A stretch of 64,000 nt of DNA from Galdieria sulphuraria (Eukaryota > Rhodophyta > Bangiophyceae > Galdieriales > Galdieriaceae): positions 32,376 to 96,375 of the forward strand of contig NW_005178419.1 of NCBI RefSeq assembly GCF_000341285.1. Direction: 5' to 3'. The notes under the pieces were generated by a model, which worked only from the letters and a program-made list of their open reading frames with translations, was not told where the DNA came from and did not search any database. Shown one piece after another: positions 42,883-51,991 of this stretch. Every line of letters starts with the position of its first letter. Position 1 is the stretch's first letter. A program made the translations under genes and the position numbers.

Positions 42883-44685
42883 ATGAATACCAACCAGGAC
42901 TCTTTCAGCAATTGTAACCCTAAGTTTTTTCACGAGCTAAAGCCTACCAATCACTTTGTAAACGCTTTGTTGACGGATCTTTATCAGTTAACGATGGCTT
43001 ATTGTTACTGGAAACAAGGCCGACATGAAGACCAGGCCGTGTTTGACTTGTTTTTCAGAAAATGCCCGTTCGATGGAGAGTTTGCGGCAAGTGAATTTTT
43101 AAAGCCGAGAAAACACAATCTAACGAACTCGTCAGATTTTTGCAGGTCTCGAGGAATGCGTTCGTTTCTTAGCAACCTTTCAATTTACTGAAAGTGATAT
43201 TCAGTTTCTTAAAAACGTTATACAGGCAGAAGAAGAGTTCTTTGATTGGCTTAGAAATCTAGATGTTTCTCAAGTTGTAGTCTATGGAGTTGTGGAAGGC
43301 AGTGTTGTCTTTCCTTTGGTGCCCCTACTTCGCGTGGAAGGACCACTCGCCGTTTGTCAACTTTTGGAAACAACACTATTGAACCTCATCAATTATGCTT
43401 CCCTAGTTGCCACGAATGCTGCTCGTTTTCGACTAGCAGTAGGTGAGAAATCCCTTTTGGAGTTTGGTTTGCGTCGTGCACAAGGTGCAGATGGGGGAAT
43501 GTCAGCTTCTCGATATACTTATTTGGGTGGTTTTGATGCAACGAGCAATGTTCTCGCTAGTAAACTCTTTGCAATTCCATGTAGTGGTACCCATGCCCAT
43601 TCATTCGTACAAACCTTCTCTGATTGTAGCCAACTCATTACTACGAAGCTGTTAGATTCCAATCGAAACGAAAGAGAAGTAAGTAAAATGCTATTCATCA
43701 TATATTGCCACTGGACATTGGCTTTAGTTTGTTCAGTTAGTATTAGAAACTCGAGAAAAGCTAGGCTACTCTACCAACCAAGGAGAGTTGGCAGCTTTTA
43801 TATCTTATGCTCAATGTTTCCCTGATAAGTTTTTGGTGCTCGTGGATACATATGATACTTTGGGTTCTGGAGTTCCCAATTTTATTTGTGTTGCATTATG
43901 TCTTCTGGAATTTGGTTATAAGCCTTTGGGAATTCGTTTGGATTCTGGCGATCTTTCGTATCTATCCAAAGCGGCTAGGAAAGAAATTTCAAGAATATCA
44001 AGGCTTACGGGGAAAAGCGAGTTGAATCAGGTCAAAATTGCTGCTAGCAACGATCTTAACGAGGCAACGTTATTGTCATTGCAACAACAGGGGCATGAGA
44101 TTGATATTTTTGGTATCGGTACTCATTTGGTAACTTGTCAACAACAGCCAGCGTTAGGCTGTGTGTATAAATTGGTTGAAATCAATCGACAACCCCGTAT
44201 CAAAGTATCAGAAGATATTTCGAAGCTTACTATTCCTTGTTCCAAAAATGCTTATCGTTTATATGGCAAGGAGGGATATCCACTAGTTGATTTGCTGACA
44301 CTTGAAACGGAAGAAGCACCGAAGGTGGGAGATAAGATACTTTGTAGACATCCTTATGTGGAAAGGAAACGTTGTCTTATAGTCCCTACACGTATTGAGC
44401 CTTTATTGAAAATGGTACGTGATCAATTTTTGTATATTTTCTGGAAATGAGCAAGTGAATGACATGAATAATGGACGATAGATTTGGAATGGGAAGCCCG
44501 TTGAGCCTTGTTTGTATCCTCTTTCACAACTACGAGAATTTTGCAAACAAGAAATGAGTTGTCTTCGAGAAGATCATCGTCGATTTCTGAATCCTACTCC
44601 ATACAAAGTATCGGTTTCTCAGACGTTGTTTGATTTCATTCATCGCTTATGGTTGGAAGAAACTCCCATTCCAGAATTGATATGA
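42883..44685 (+). CDS. NAPRT: Nicotinate phosphoribosyltransferase
   Basis: Four exons: 42883-43090, 43146-43678, 43737-44414 and 44482-44685, with introns of 55, 58 and 67 bp and 540 residues. It salvages nicotinate into nicotinate mononucleotide (Preiss-Handler route to NAD). Markers are [19 protein letters not shown] at the start, [34 protein letters not shown], and [12 protein letters not shown] around the His that is phosphorylated in the family. [27 protein letters not shown] and [12 protein letters not shown] follow. The first intron uses a GTGAAT donor; a GC donor nearby gives the wrong frame. No targeting peptide is evident, so it is probably cytosolic. The 3' exon ends [10 protein letters not shown]. 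Confidence 0.95.
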
Positions 44686-45062
44686 TTTCTTGTAAAGGAT
44701 GAGGTAAAGAGAATCCACTCTGTGGATCTTATATAGTATGAAACAAGACTTTGCAGTTTTCTAAATGAAGAGACCAAAAAGTGAAGTTAATTGTGTGACG
44801 TGGTCATTCATTGAGAGCTGTTCAAGAATACTTTTCAGTTGGACAGTTGTCTACATGTAGGAAGAAAAAGATAAAATGGCGGAAGGGAAAAGTCTTTTGA
44901 TGGAAAGTAATTGTCTTATAAGAACTGTTTTGATTGTTTCCACTCGATGGAGTTTGATTATCTTTTGTACTTTTCAAAACACGAAATATAGGGTGTGGAA
45001 AGAGGAATGCTATCCATGCAATATCCTTCAATTCCATTCGGTCGTTGAGAGAATTGTTGGAC
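44686..45062. other. Intergenic, no gene recognised
   Basis: 377 bp between two plus-strand genes, serving as 3' end of one and promoter/leader of the PPR gene. ATG 44876 opens a 78-codon frame without family resemblance that overlaps the PPR start in another frame; it could act as a uORF. The PPR frame itself is open back to about 44965 without an ATG. Confidence 0.4.
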
Positions 45063-46625
45063 ATGTGGCCGATGACTCAAGTTTTGATATCGGCTTTTGC
45101 TTATGGAAATAATGTGAACTCTCGCAACCTTAGACGGGGACGTGCTTTATCCTTTCCTCGTTTTTGGTCTGTTCAGTGGAAACCAAGTTTATGTCGGAGA
45201 CTTTCTGTTTATCGTGTAAAAGACAACACTGTAGCGTCGAGTTCTTTATATTCCCTGTATCACGTGCAAAGAGAAGAAAGTACTCCCTTCAACGTTCCCA
45301 ACACTGCTAAAGAACCACCAACAGAAAATCACAGTTCTCCGGAAGGTACGCTTAAAAAGTTAGAAGAGAAGGCTTCCCAAGGTAGTACTGGAGTCAAAGT
45401 GCAGAAGAACAAAAGGTCGCAATATGCAGAAAAAGATACAAAGCTCCCACCTCCAGGAGTATCTCCTACTTCTTGGTACAATTCGAGAATACGTGAATGT
45501 GTTGGAAGAAAGGATATCAAAACAATACTTGCTATTCTAGAAAAGATGCGGTCAGCAGAAGGAGTTGTGCTCAATGCAGTGACTTTTGCCACTGCACTCA
45601 GTTGTTGTTCCAAATTGCGTGATATGGAGTCGGCAAAAGTTATCTGGAAGATGTACGAAGAAGAGAGAATCCCTCCTAGCAACTATGTCTTTAGTTCTAT
45701 GATTGCTGTATGTTCAAGAGCACAACCACCACATGTGGACTTGGCTTTAAAACTATTTCATACTTTGTTAGAAACAGGTATCCAACCGAACAGGATAGTA
45801 TACAATGCCACGATTGATATTTGTTCTCGAACCATGAGATATCGTGAGGCATTGGAGTTGTTTGAAAACTTTCACATGAGTGGGGATGCTCCGGATGCTT
45901 ATACATATAATGCTATTCTACGAATATTTGCTTCCAAAGGAGATATTGAAGGAACAAGAAAGATGTTTCGCAAGATGTTGTCGACTCATATATCTCCCAG
46001 TGTCATCACTTTTAGTATCATTATGGAAGCTTTTGGAAGGCTTCGTCGTTTGGATTATGTCTTGGAATTTTTTCATGAAATGCAGAATCATTGTGTGGAA
46101 CCGAATGCCGTTACCTATAATATCTTAATAAGTGCTTGTGCTCATTCTAGAGAATATAACAAAGCATTAGGATTTGCAGCGGAAATGTCAACCAAAGGGT
46201 TATTAAAAGATCGTTATACTTATAATGGATTGATGCACGCTTCCGTTGCTGCGAAACAGTATACTGCAACTTTGGAGTGGTTCGATACTATGCTAGAGAA
46301 TAACATTGTTCCCAATAATGTTACATTTCGTTATCTTTTTGAAGCTGGAGGTGGTTTGGTACGCTTTCAAGTGATTGAGTTGGGTTTAAAACATATGGAA
46401 AAGATGGGATTGAGTCTCAATGTGTATACTTTTGCTGCTTTGGTTGCAGCTTGTATTCATTGCAAGGAATTTGAAGCAGGTCAGAATTATCAGAAACAAG
46501 CTCAATATTTGTTAAAAAGGCAAGGCAAAATCTTTTATGAACAGTTGGCCAACATATTACAAGGCTTTGGTGATTCTGTTCGTGCCAATAAGATATTTGC
46601 CAAATTGCAACTTTATGAGCAATAA
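45063..46625 (+). CDS. Pentatricopeptide repeat (PPR) protein
   Basis: Single exon, 520 residues from ATG 45063. About ten 35-residue P-type PPR motifs run from residue about 140 to 480, for example TYNAILRIFASKGDIEGTRKMF, TYNILISACAHSREYNKALGF and TYNGLMHASVAAKQYTATLEW. Each motif pairs two helices that read one RNA base. No E, DYW, LAGLIDADG or SMR domain is present, so a role in organellar RNA stability, processing or translation is more likely than editing. The first 60 residues are basic, with many Arg, Ser and Phe, and read like a mitochondrial or plastid presequence. The RNA target is unknown. Confidence 0.9.
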   Translation: MWPMTQVLISAFAYGNNVNSRNLRRGRALSFPRFWSVQWKPSLCRRLSVYRVKDNTVASSSLYSLYHVQREESTPFNVPNTAKEPPTENHSSPEGTLKKLEEKASQGSTGVKVQKNKRSQYAEKDTKLPPPGVSPTSWYNSRIRECVGRKDIKTILAILEKMRSAEGVVLNAVTFATALSCCSKLRDMESAKVIWKMYEEERIPPSNYVFSSMIAVCSRAQPPHVDLALKLFHTLLETGIQPNRIVYNATIDICSRTMRYREALELFENFHMSGDAPDAYTYNAILRIFASKGDIEGTRKMFRKMLSTHISPSVITFSIIMEAFGRLRRLDYVLEFFHEMQNHCVEPNAVTYNILISACAHSREYNKALGFAAEMSTKGLLKDRYTYNGLMHASVAAKQYTATLEWFDTMLENNIVPNNVTFRYLFEAGGGLVRFQVIELGLKHMEKMGLSLNVYTFAALVAACIHCKEFEAGQNYQKQAQYLLKRQGKIFYEQLANILQGFGDSVRANKIFAKLQLYEQ

Positions 46626-46818
46626 TAAGATATAACAAAGGAGACTGAAATGGATACAAATAGGTTGCTTTCTCTTTAACACAAAAAAAGAGAGAGTAAA
46701 AGTTTTCCAGTTGTTGAAGATTGGAGAAAACAACATTTTATATGTTACTATGAAGATGATTTGACTAACAAAGACTTGTAAAGAAAACCATATACGATTC
46801 CATCAACCCTCTTTCATC

Positions 46819-48114
46819 TTATAAACTACTCAAGTTATCCCACATATGCATATCTTCTCTATCAACTCGTGACATTCCATATACTTGCAGAAATTCTTCG
46901 ATATCTGCTGGAGAACCTAATATAAGAGGCTTCCTTTCGTGAATATCTTTTGGTGTCAAATCTAAAATATTTTCTATTCCCGTGGTTGCTTTACCTCCTG
47001 CTTGTTCAACCAAATATGCCATCGGTGCACATTCATATACCAATCTCAATTTACCAGAGACATTCTTTTTATCTGCTGGATAACCAAATATTCCGCCATA
47101 CAATATTGTACGATGTACATCAGCAACCATGGAGCCAACATATCTTGCGGAATAACGACAATTTGTTTGATTGTTTCCTTTTTTTAACCTCTCTATATAA
47201 TCTTGAACTCCTTTATCCCATTGATAAAAGTTGGACTCGTTGAAAGAATAAATATTACCTCTTTGTGGAATTTGGATGTTAGCACGAGTCAATACAAATT
47301 CACCAACTTCCGTATCCAAAGTAAAACAATGAAGACCATTACCCAATGAGAGTACCAACATGGTAGAAGAAGAATAGATACAATATCCAGCGGCAATCAA
47401 TCTACGTCCTGGTTGTAAAGTGTTTTGTAAACAAGCCAATTCCATGTTATCGATGGACTCCTCATAGTCATGAATGAGACACGAGAATTGTTGTTGAAAC
47501 ACTCCAAATATAGTTCCAGTAGGCAATCCAGCATCCAAATTGGAAGAACCATCTAATGGATCAAACACGACTACATAGTTACCGGAATAACTTTCTTCTA
47601 CCATGATAGGAACGTCTTCTTCTTCCGAAGCTATGACAGCCATTTTTCCCGAATATTTGAGAGCGTTCTTCAATACTTCATTAGAAAGAACATCCAACTT
47701 TTTCTGTTCTTCTCCGTGAACGTTGACTATGCCTTGTTGATAGATTCCCATCAAGTCAGTGACCCCTGCTTTACCAACCAATGAAGCTATCTTTTTGCAA
47801 GCAAATTGAATACCGTTTATCAATGCCACCATATCTCCCATATCCTTATTTTGTTTGGCTACTTCCAACAAGTAACGAGTGAGTGAAGTTGGTGTGTCTT
47901 GTGAGGTTTGTAAATATTCTGCTACGGGAGTCTTTTTGGGTTGGGGTTGAACAGCTATCATCTTATAAGGAAGATATCTTTTGCAGTGGTTATTTCTTGA
48001 CACTCTTCTTTGTAAAGATATAGTAGGTTTGATGGATATCCATACTTGAATAAAGTATACTTGCACATCTTTCATGTGATCAAGAGAAGAAAATCTCAGG
48101 GTTTTGTCATCCAT
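46819..48114 (-). CDS. FBP: Fructose-1,6-bisphosphatase, plastid-like
   Basis: Single exon, 431 residues. It removes the 1-phosphate of fructose-1,6-bisphosphate in the Calvin cycle or gluconeogenesis. Catalytic markers are ASEEEDVPI, VVFDPLDGSSNLDAG, CRYSARYVGSMVADVHRT, and GKLRLVYECAPMAYLVEQAGG. After the metal site an insertion FSCLIHDYEESIDNMELACLQ holds two cysteines about 16 residues apart. This is the position of the thioredoxin-regulated loop of plastid enzymes (pea Cys153/Cys173); the third plastid cysteine (178) is Thr here. The first 50 residues (QRRVSRNNHCKRYLPYK) are basic and fit a transit peptide. I therefore favour a plastid location, with moderate confidence. Confidence 0.94.
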   Translation of the reverse strand: MDDKTLRFSSLDHMKDVQVYFIQVWISIKPTISLQRRVSRNNHCKRYLPYKMIAVQPQPKKTPVAEYLQTSQDTPTSLTRYLLEVAKQNKDMGDMVALINGIQFACKKIASLVGKAGVTDLMGIYQQGIVNVHGEEQKKLDVLSNEVLKNALKYSGKMAVIASEEEDVPIMVEESYSGNYVVVFDPLDGSSNLDAGLPTGTIFGVFQQQFSCLIHDYEESIDNMELACLQNTLQPGRRLIAAGYCIYSSSTMLVLSLGNGLHCFTLDTEVGEFVLTRANIQIPQRGNIYSFNESNFYQWDKGVQDYIERLKKGNNQTNCRYSARYVGSMVADVHRTILYGGIFGYPADKKNVSGKLRLVYECAPMAYLVEQAGGKATTGIENILDLTPKDIHERKPLILGSPADIEEFLQVYGMSRVDREDMHMWDNLSSL

Positions 48115-48186
48115 TCTACTCCACTCTCTTCTTTAGGAGAGAAAAGTGAATCGATGTTCCATTCATTTTGTGTAGAAATACAAACT

Positions 48187-49416
48187 TTATGCATCACAAC
48201 ATCTCGTTGACTTGATAACCTTGGAAAGACATTCACTAAAGACACGAATATTATAACCTACTAAACCCCAATTGGAATCCAATATTTCTCCTCTCGCCAT
48301 CAAAACCAAACAAAGATAATGTCCAACACTTTTCATATGTAATACTATTCCATTTCCTAAACGTATGGTGCACCAACAACTCGAGTCTTGAAAAAAGTAA
48401 CCACAAGACGAAGAAATATTCCAGTGATCCAAAATAAAAGACTCTTCTCCAACGGGATGACTATCTTGAATAGAATCCTCCTTTGTATGGTTTCTAGGGT
48501 TTCCAAAACTATAAATTCCACTAATGTCTATAGCTACTTCAATCATATCTGAACAAAGCTCAAAGTCATTTCCATGAACTGGTGAAGAATCCGTTGCTAC
48601 AACTAATTTAGAAACAGCATCAAATAGAAAAGCATTCTCTATGCCACTATAACCAACAAAAGTATCTAAAAGTCGTTCCAAAAGACAAGTCTGTGGATGC
48701 AACTTCTCAAGGACTTGAGAAAATGCTTCATAAATGGAATGATCAAATATGGAAGTAAGGCGATAAGATACTTGACTAACCACTCGATCCAATCCAATAT
48801 CTCGTAACTCCCCATCCACATGTTCCTGAATCTCTCTTTGAAAGGATAACTTTTGTTCATCCGATAGAACATCTGTCTTATGAATAAATACTTCCATATG
48901 AATTTGCGGATTGACATTATAGCACCTGACGATAGTTTGATGAAGTAACTGCAAAGTCTCATCTGGAGTTTCTGTAGTAGTATCCAAGACAAATATAAGA
49001 GCTGAACAAATACTAACTATATCTTCCAAAGAAGGAGAACTTTCTGAATCACTTTGTAAAAGTTCAGGAGGTAAATCCCAAAGTTCCAACTGACAAAAGG
49101 GGCTATGACTGACAACATGTTTTACAATACGACCCGTGCTTTCTAAGAATAGAGTTTCGTGTGGAGAAATCTTGTGGAAAATAACACTATGAATGCTCGT
49201 TTTACCTGATCTTGCTAAACCTCCCAAAGCTATATTACACTTGTTTGTAGACGAAGGAGATGCTTTGCTTGACTGTGAAAGGGCAGAAAGAGAACTTTCA
49301 GTTATCACATTGCCCTTCACTTTTTCTTCTTCCGGTACTGAATAGGGACCCAAGTCTTTAGCATACTTTGTATAGGAACTCACAGTTGCTTTTAAACTAT
49401 GCGTATCTCGGTCCAT
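48187..49416 (-). CDS. Rag-type small GTPase (RagC/D, Gtr2-like)
   Basis: Single exon, 409 residues. Rag GTPases form A/B-C/D heterodimers that bring TORC1 to the lysosome or vacuole in response to amino acids. The P-loop is GLARSGKTSI, the switch region HKISPHETLFLESTGRI is diagnostic of RagC/Gtr2, G3 is WDLPPE, and G4 is HKTD. The C-terminal roadblock domain opens at AFLFDAVSKLVVATDSSP. A 60-residue Ser-rich N-terminus precedes the GTPase. No partner RagA gene is in the window. It lies just upstream of FBPase on the same strand with 72 bp between them. Confidence 0.9.
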   Translation of the reverse strand: MDRDTHSLKATVSSYTKYAKDLGPYSVPEEEKVKGNVITESSLSALSQSSKASPSSTNKCNIALGGLARSGKTSIHSVIFHKISPHETLFLESTGRIVKHVVSHSPFCQLELWDLPPELLQSDSESSPSLEDIVSICSALIFVLDTTTETPDETLQLLHQTIVRCYNVNPQIHMEVFIHKTDVLSDEQKLSFQREIQEHVDGELRDIGLDRVVSQVSYRLTSIFDHSIYEAFSQVLEKLHPQTCLLERLLDTFVGYSGIENAFLFDAVSKLVVATDSSPVHGNDFELCSDMIEVAIDISGIYSFGNPRNHTKEDSIQDSHPVGEESFILDHWNISSSCGYFFQDSSCWCTIRLGNGIVLHMKSVGHYLCLVLMARGEILDSNWGLVGYNIRVFSECLSKVIKSTRCCDA

Positions 49417-49519
49417 CGTTGTTCAGGAATAACAGTTTACAAATCCATCATTATTGATGATGGAAATGTATATCTCATTCGTCTTTATATAATCGACTAA
49501 CAAAAAAAAATTGAAATCG

Positions 49520-50407
49520 CTACAAGTTATGAATAGCCCAGTAACCAAACCAAACAAGCGCTATGGAAAAACCGAGAGCTACGGCAATCATCCAACGATC
49601 ATCACTCATCCTCGCTACTACCTTGTTGCCTTGCTTTTTAAAAAATCTGCGTTTAGGAGATCCACAGAGAGGGCATCTAAAGAGAAAAGAACTTGAAACA
49701 TATGACGTGAATGATAAGGAAAAACTTACCTCCAGTTATCAGGCAAGTTTTCAAAAGCTATAGAAGCATCATCAGGGTAAACATATCCACAATCCATACA
49801 AACCCATTTTCCTTCTACAAATACAACTGGCTCTCCTTCGGCTCTAGCTTTGGCAACTGCTCTCGGCATTCTTGGCTTGGGAAAACTATTGTTATTATTA
49901 TTATTACTACTGGATATCGAACTTGAAGAATGATGAGTAGAGCTCTATGCAGATAGGTAAAAAACTGGATATTCATTATATTGTTCAAATACACACCTGG
50001 CTACGTTCCTTTTCTTCTGAAGAGAAACCATCTTGTTCACTCAATATTTGAAGAGAATTCCTAGAATGGCTGGTATGAAACTCAATATTTGGTGAAAAGA
50101 TAAAGCACGGTGTGAAAGAAGCTTTCTCTACATGAATACTTCCACTAGTCCAATCTTTTCTGCAAACAAAGCGTTGGTTCTTCAGCAAATGATTAGACTT
50201 GCTTCTCTGGTACCCAACAAAATAATAATACTGGTTACTAATCTGATTATTCGGCAGAATAGCAGTTCTATTTGCACTATTTTTTCGTGTAGCGTAAATA
50301 CAACCACGACAGGAAATACTAGGTACATAAAAATATTTTCTATTCGTCAATATTAGCTGTGAAGAAGTTGGAGTAACTACAAAACTTGCAACGTCCATAC
50401 AATTCAT
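49520..50407 (-). CDS. RBD1: Plastid membrane-anchored rubredoxin (RBD1/RubA-like)
   Basis: Three exons: 50407-49997, 49944-49730 and 49676-49520, with introns of 52 and 53 bp and 260 residues. The rubredoxin iron site is split by the second intron: WVCMDCGYVYP in exon 2 and RCPLCGSPKRRFF in exon 3, four Cys in two CxxC knuckles. A single C-terminal membrane segment (MIAVALGFSIALVWFGYWAI) follows. This rubredoxin-plus-tail layout is that of RubA/RBD1, needed for photosystem II assembly in cyanobacteria and plastids. The first about 60 residues are plastid-transit-like. A long Ser/Asn-rich linker with an AAT-type codon repeat separates the transit from the rubredoxin. Neighbour of PGR5 on the same strand. 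Confidence 0.9.
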
Positions 50408-50569
50408 CTACAAATAATAATGAATGGTTAAAAATGAATCATTCATTTGATTCTAAAAGAGCGATTTTCTTTGATGGAATGTGACCCATCCATAAAAATA
50501 AACGTGTCTTCAACAAAATGTTTTTATAAACAATCCATGTATCTTTCTTCTCACAGGTCCTCTTTTATT

Positions 50570-51007
50570 TTAAGATAGAAAACCAAGCTTGCTACCATTC
50601 GTCTTTGCTAAACGAATCAGTCCTTGCCTCAGCCTTGCATCCATACCCACATACTTACAAAACTCAGTGATTACCTATTCATATCATGGTTAACTTGTTC
50701 CACGAAAGACTGTGACACTAACTTGAGAGTGGAGAGCAATGGCCCTTCCTCTTATCTTGTTGAATCTATCCTTCCCTAGTACCCACCTAGTCACGTATAC
50801 AACTGGAGTAAAAGGACCAAAGTTGGAAACCTTTCCCATATATACTTCGATAGCAGATTGCTTAATTCTTCGGCGACCAACTAATATGCCTTTGTTGACT
50901 CTCAACGTATGCGGACAGCAACTAGAAGAAAATTGCGAACTAAGCAAGAAAATAGAACGAATAGAGTCCTTAACGGCAAAAGTCGATATAAAATTACAGT
51001 ACGACAT
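50570..51007 (-). CDS. PGR5: PGR5 (proton gradient regulation 5), plastid
   Basis: Two exons, 51007-50723 and 50674-50570, with a 48 bp intron and 129 residues. PGR5 is a small stromal/thylakoid-surface protein required for antimycin-sensitive cyclic electron flow around photosystem I. The mature part matches throughout: FNKIRGRAIALHSQ, joined across the intron to VITEFCKYVG, then RQGLIRLAKTNGSKLGFL. Without splicing the frame stops soon after the donor, so the intron is firm; the donor is GTTAGT. The first about 60 residues are Ser, Arg and Phe rich and are a transit peptide. Its usual partner PGRL1 is not in the window. Confidence 0.95.
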
Positions 51008-51991
51008 GTATTCAATGAAAATTATTTTTTGTAGAGGATAAAGTCAATAGAATAAACAAAAACACACTGCAGCACAATACCAGTCGCGTCTGAGATTAAA
51101 GAAAACCTCCAAAAATGCCTTTCAAATTAAGGCCATAGATCCCATGTAGAGTAGAAGTTCTATAGCATACTGATTGCAAAAATAGTTTTTGACTAAACTA
51201 GAAAAAATATAAAAGACAAAAAAATTTTATTCAAAATATTATGAGGAGCCAAATTACCAGTAAATATCGATAAATACAAAAAAAACAAACATAAAAATCA
51301 TCTAGAGAGAAATTTCAGCTTGTAAATGTTTTCGCCTTTTATTTTATCAAAAGTCAATATTTTAAGCGAAGTCAATACGCTAAAATAGAGTAAACGCAAT
51401 TTACAACGTAAAAATCCAACAAAAAATTAAATTTTGATGCCATAACCAAGCTTTTCACGGAAAGCATAAAAATTTAAAATAATTGACCAAAATAAAATCA
51501 CAATTCAAACGAATTATCTTTTACTTGAAACAACAATGATCTGCATAAATGTTAGTATTATGATAAAAAAACTCTATCTGAAAATGATCTTTGTCGTCTT
51601 GGAAGAATACTCCAACTAAACGATTATGGGGAATTTTAAGTTTTTTCTTGATATTTTCAAGCTAACAAGTCATATTTATTTTTTTTAAGTTTTTGGTGTT
51701 TCGGTACACAAGGTCTAATTTCGATCATAGTGAGGCATGGTTCTTGAGCTTAATTTTATGTTTGCTAATTAATTTTTTTATGAATAATTTTTCAAGACTT
51801 AATCATAAGAGTGTATTTTTCTTATTTTCGACAAAAGTTTGTGGATTCACTTGAAGTTTTGATTGCATTTTCAGATAATATTTTATTATTCTCTTTTGCG
51901 TTAGCTTTGATTGTTTTTGGATTTAATCTCCTGTTTAATCTCAACGTGTTGATTTTCTATTTTTCAGGACGCATGTGACTTAGTTTGTCCT
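51008..51991. other. Long AT-rich region with a base-composition switch
   Basis: 984 bp, the longest clearly empty stretch in the gene-dense part. The first half (to about 51560) is A-rich on the plus strand with few T runs. The second half (51600-51960) is strongly T-rich. No coding frame, tRNA or repeat unit was recognised. The T-rich part ends in a good acceptor (TTTTTCAG at about 51960-51967), so part of it is probably a 5' intron or leader of the methyltransferase gene; its frame is open from that point to the ATG. Confidence 0.5.

Noticed and set aside
44876-45112. 78-codon frame overlapping the PPR start
   Set aside because: Different frame from the PPR gene and no similarity to a known protein; kept only as a possible uORF.
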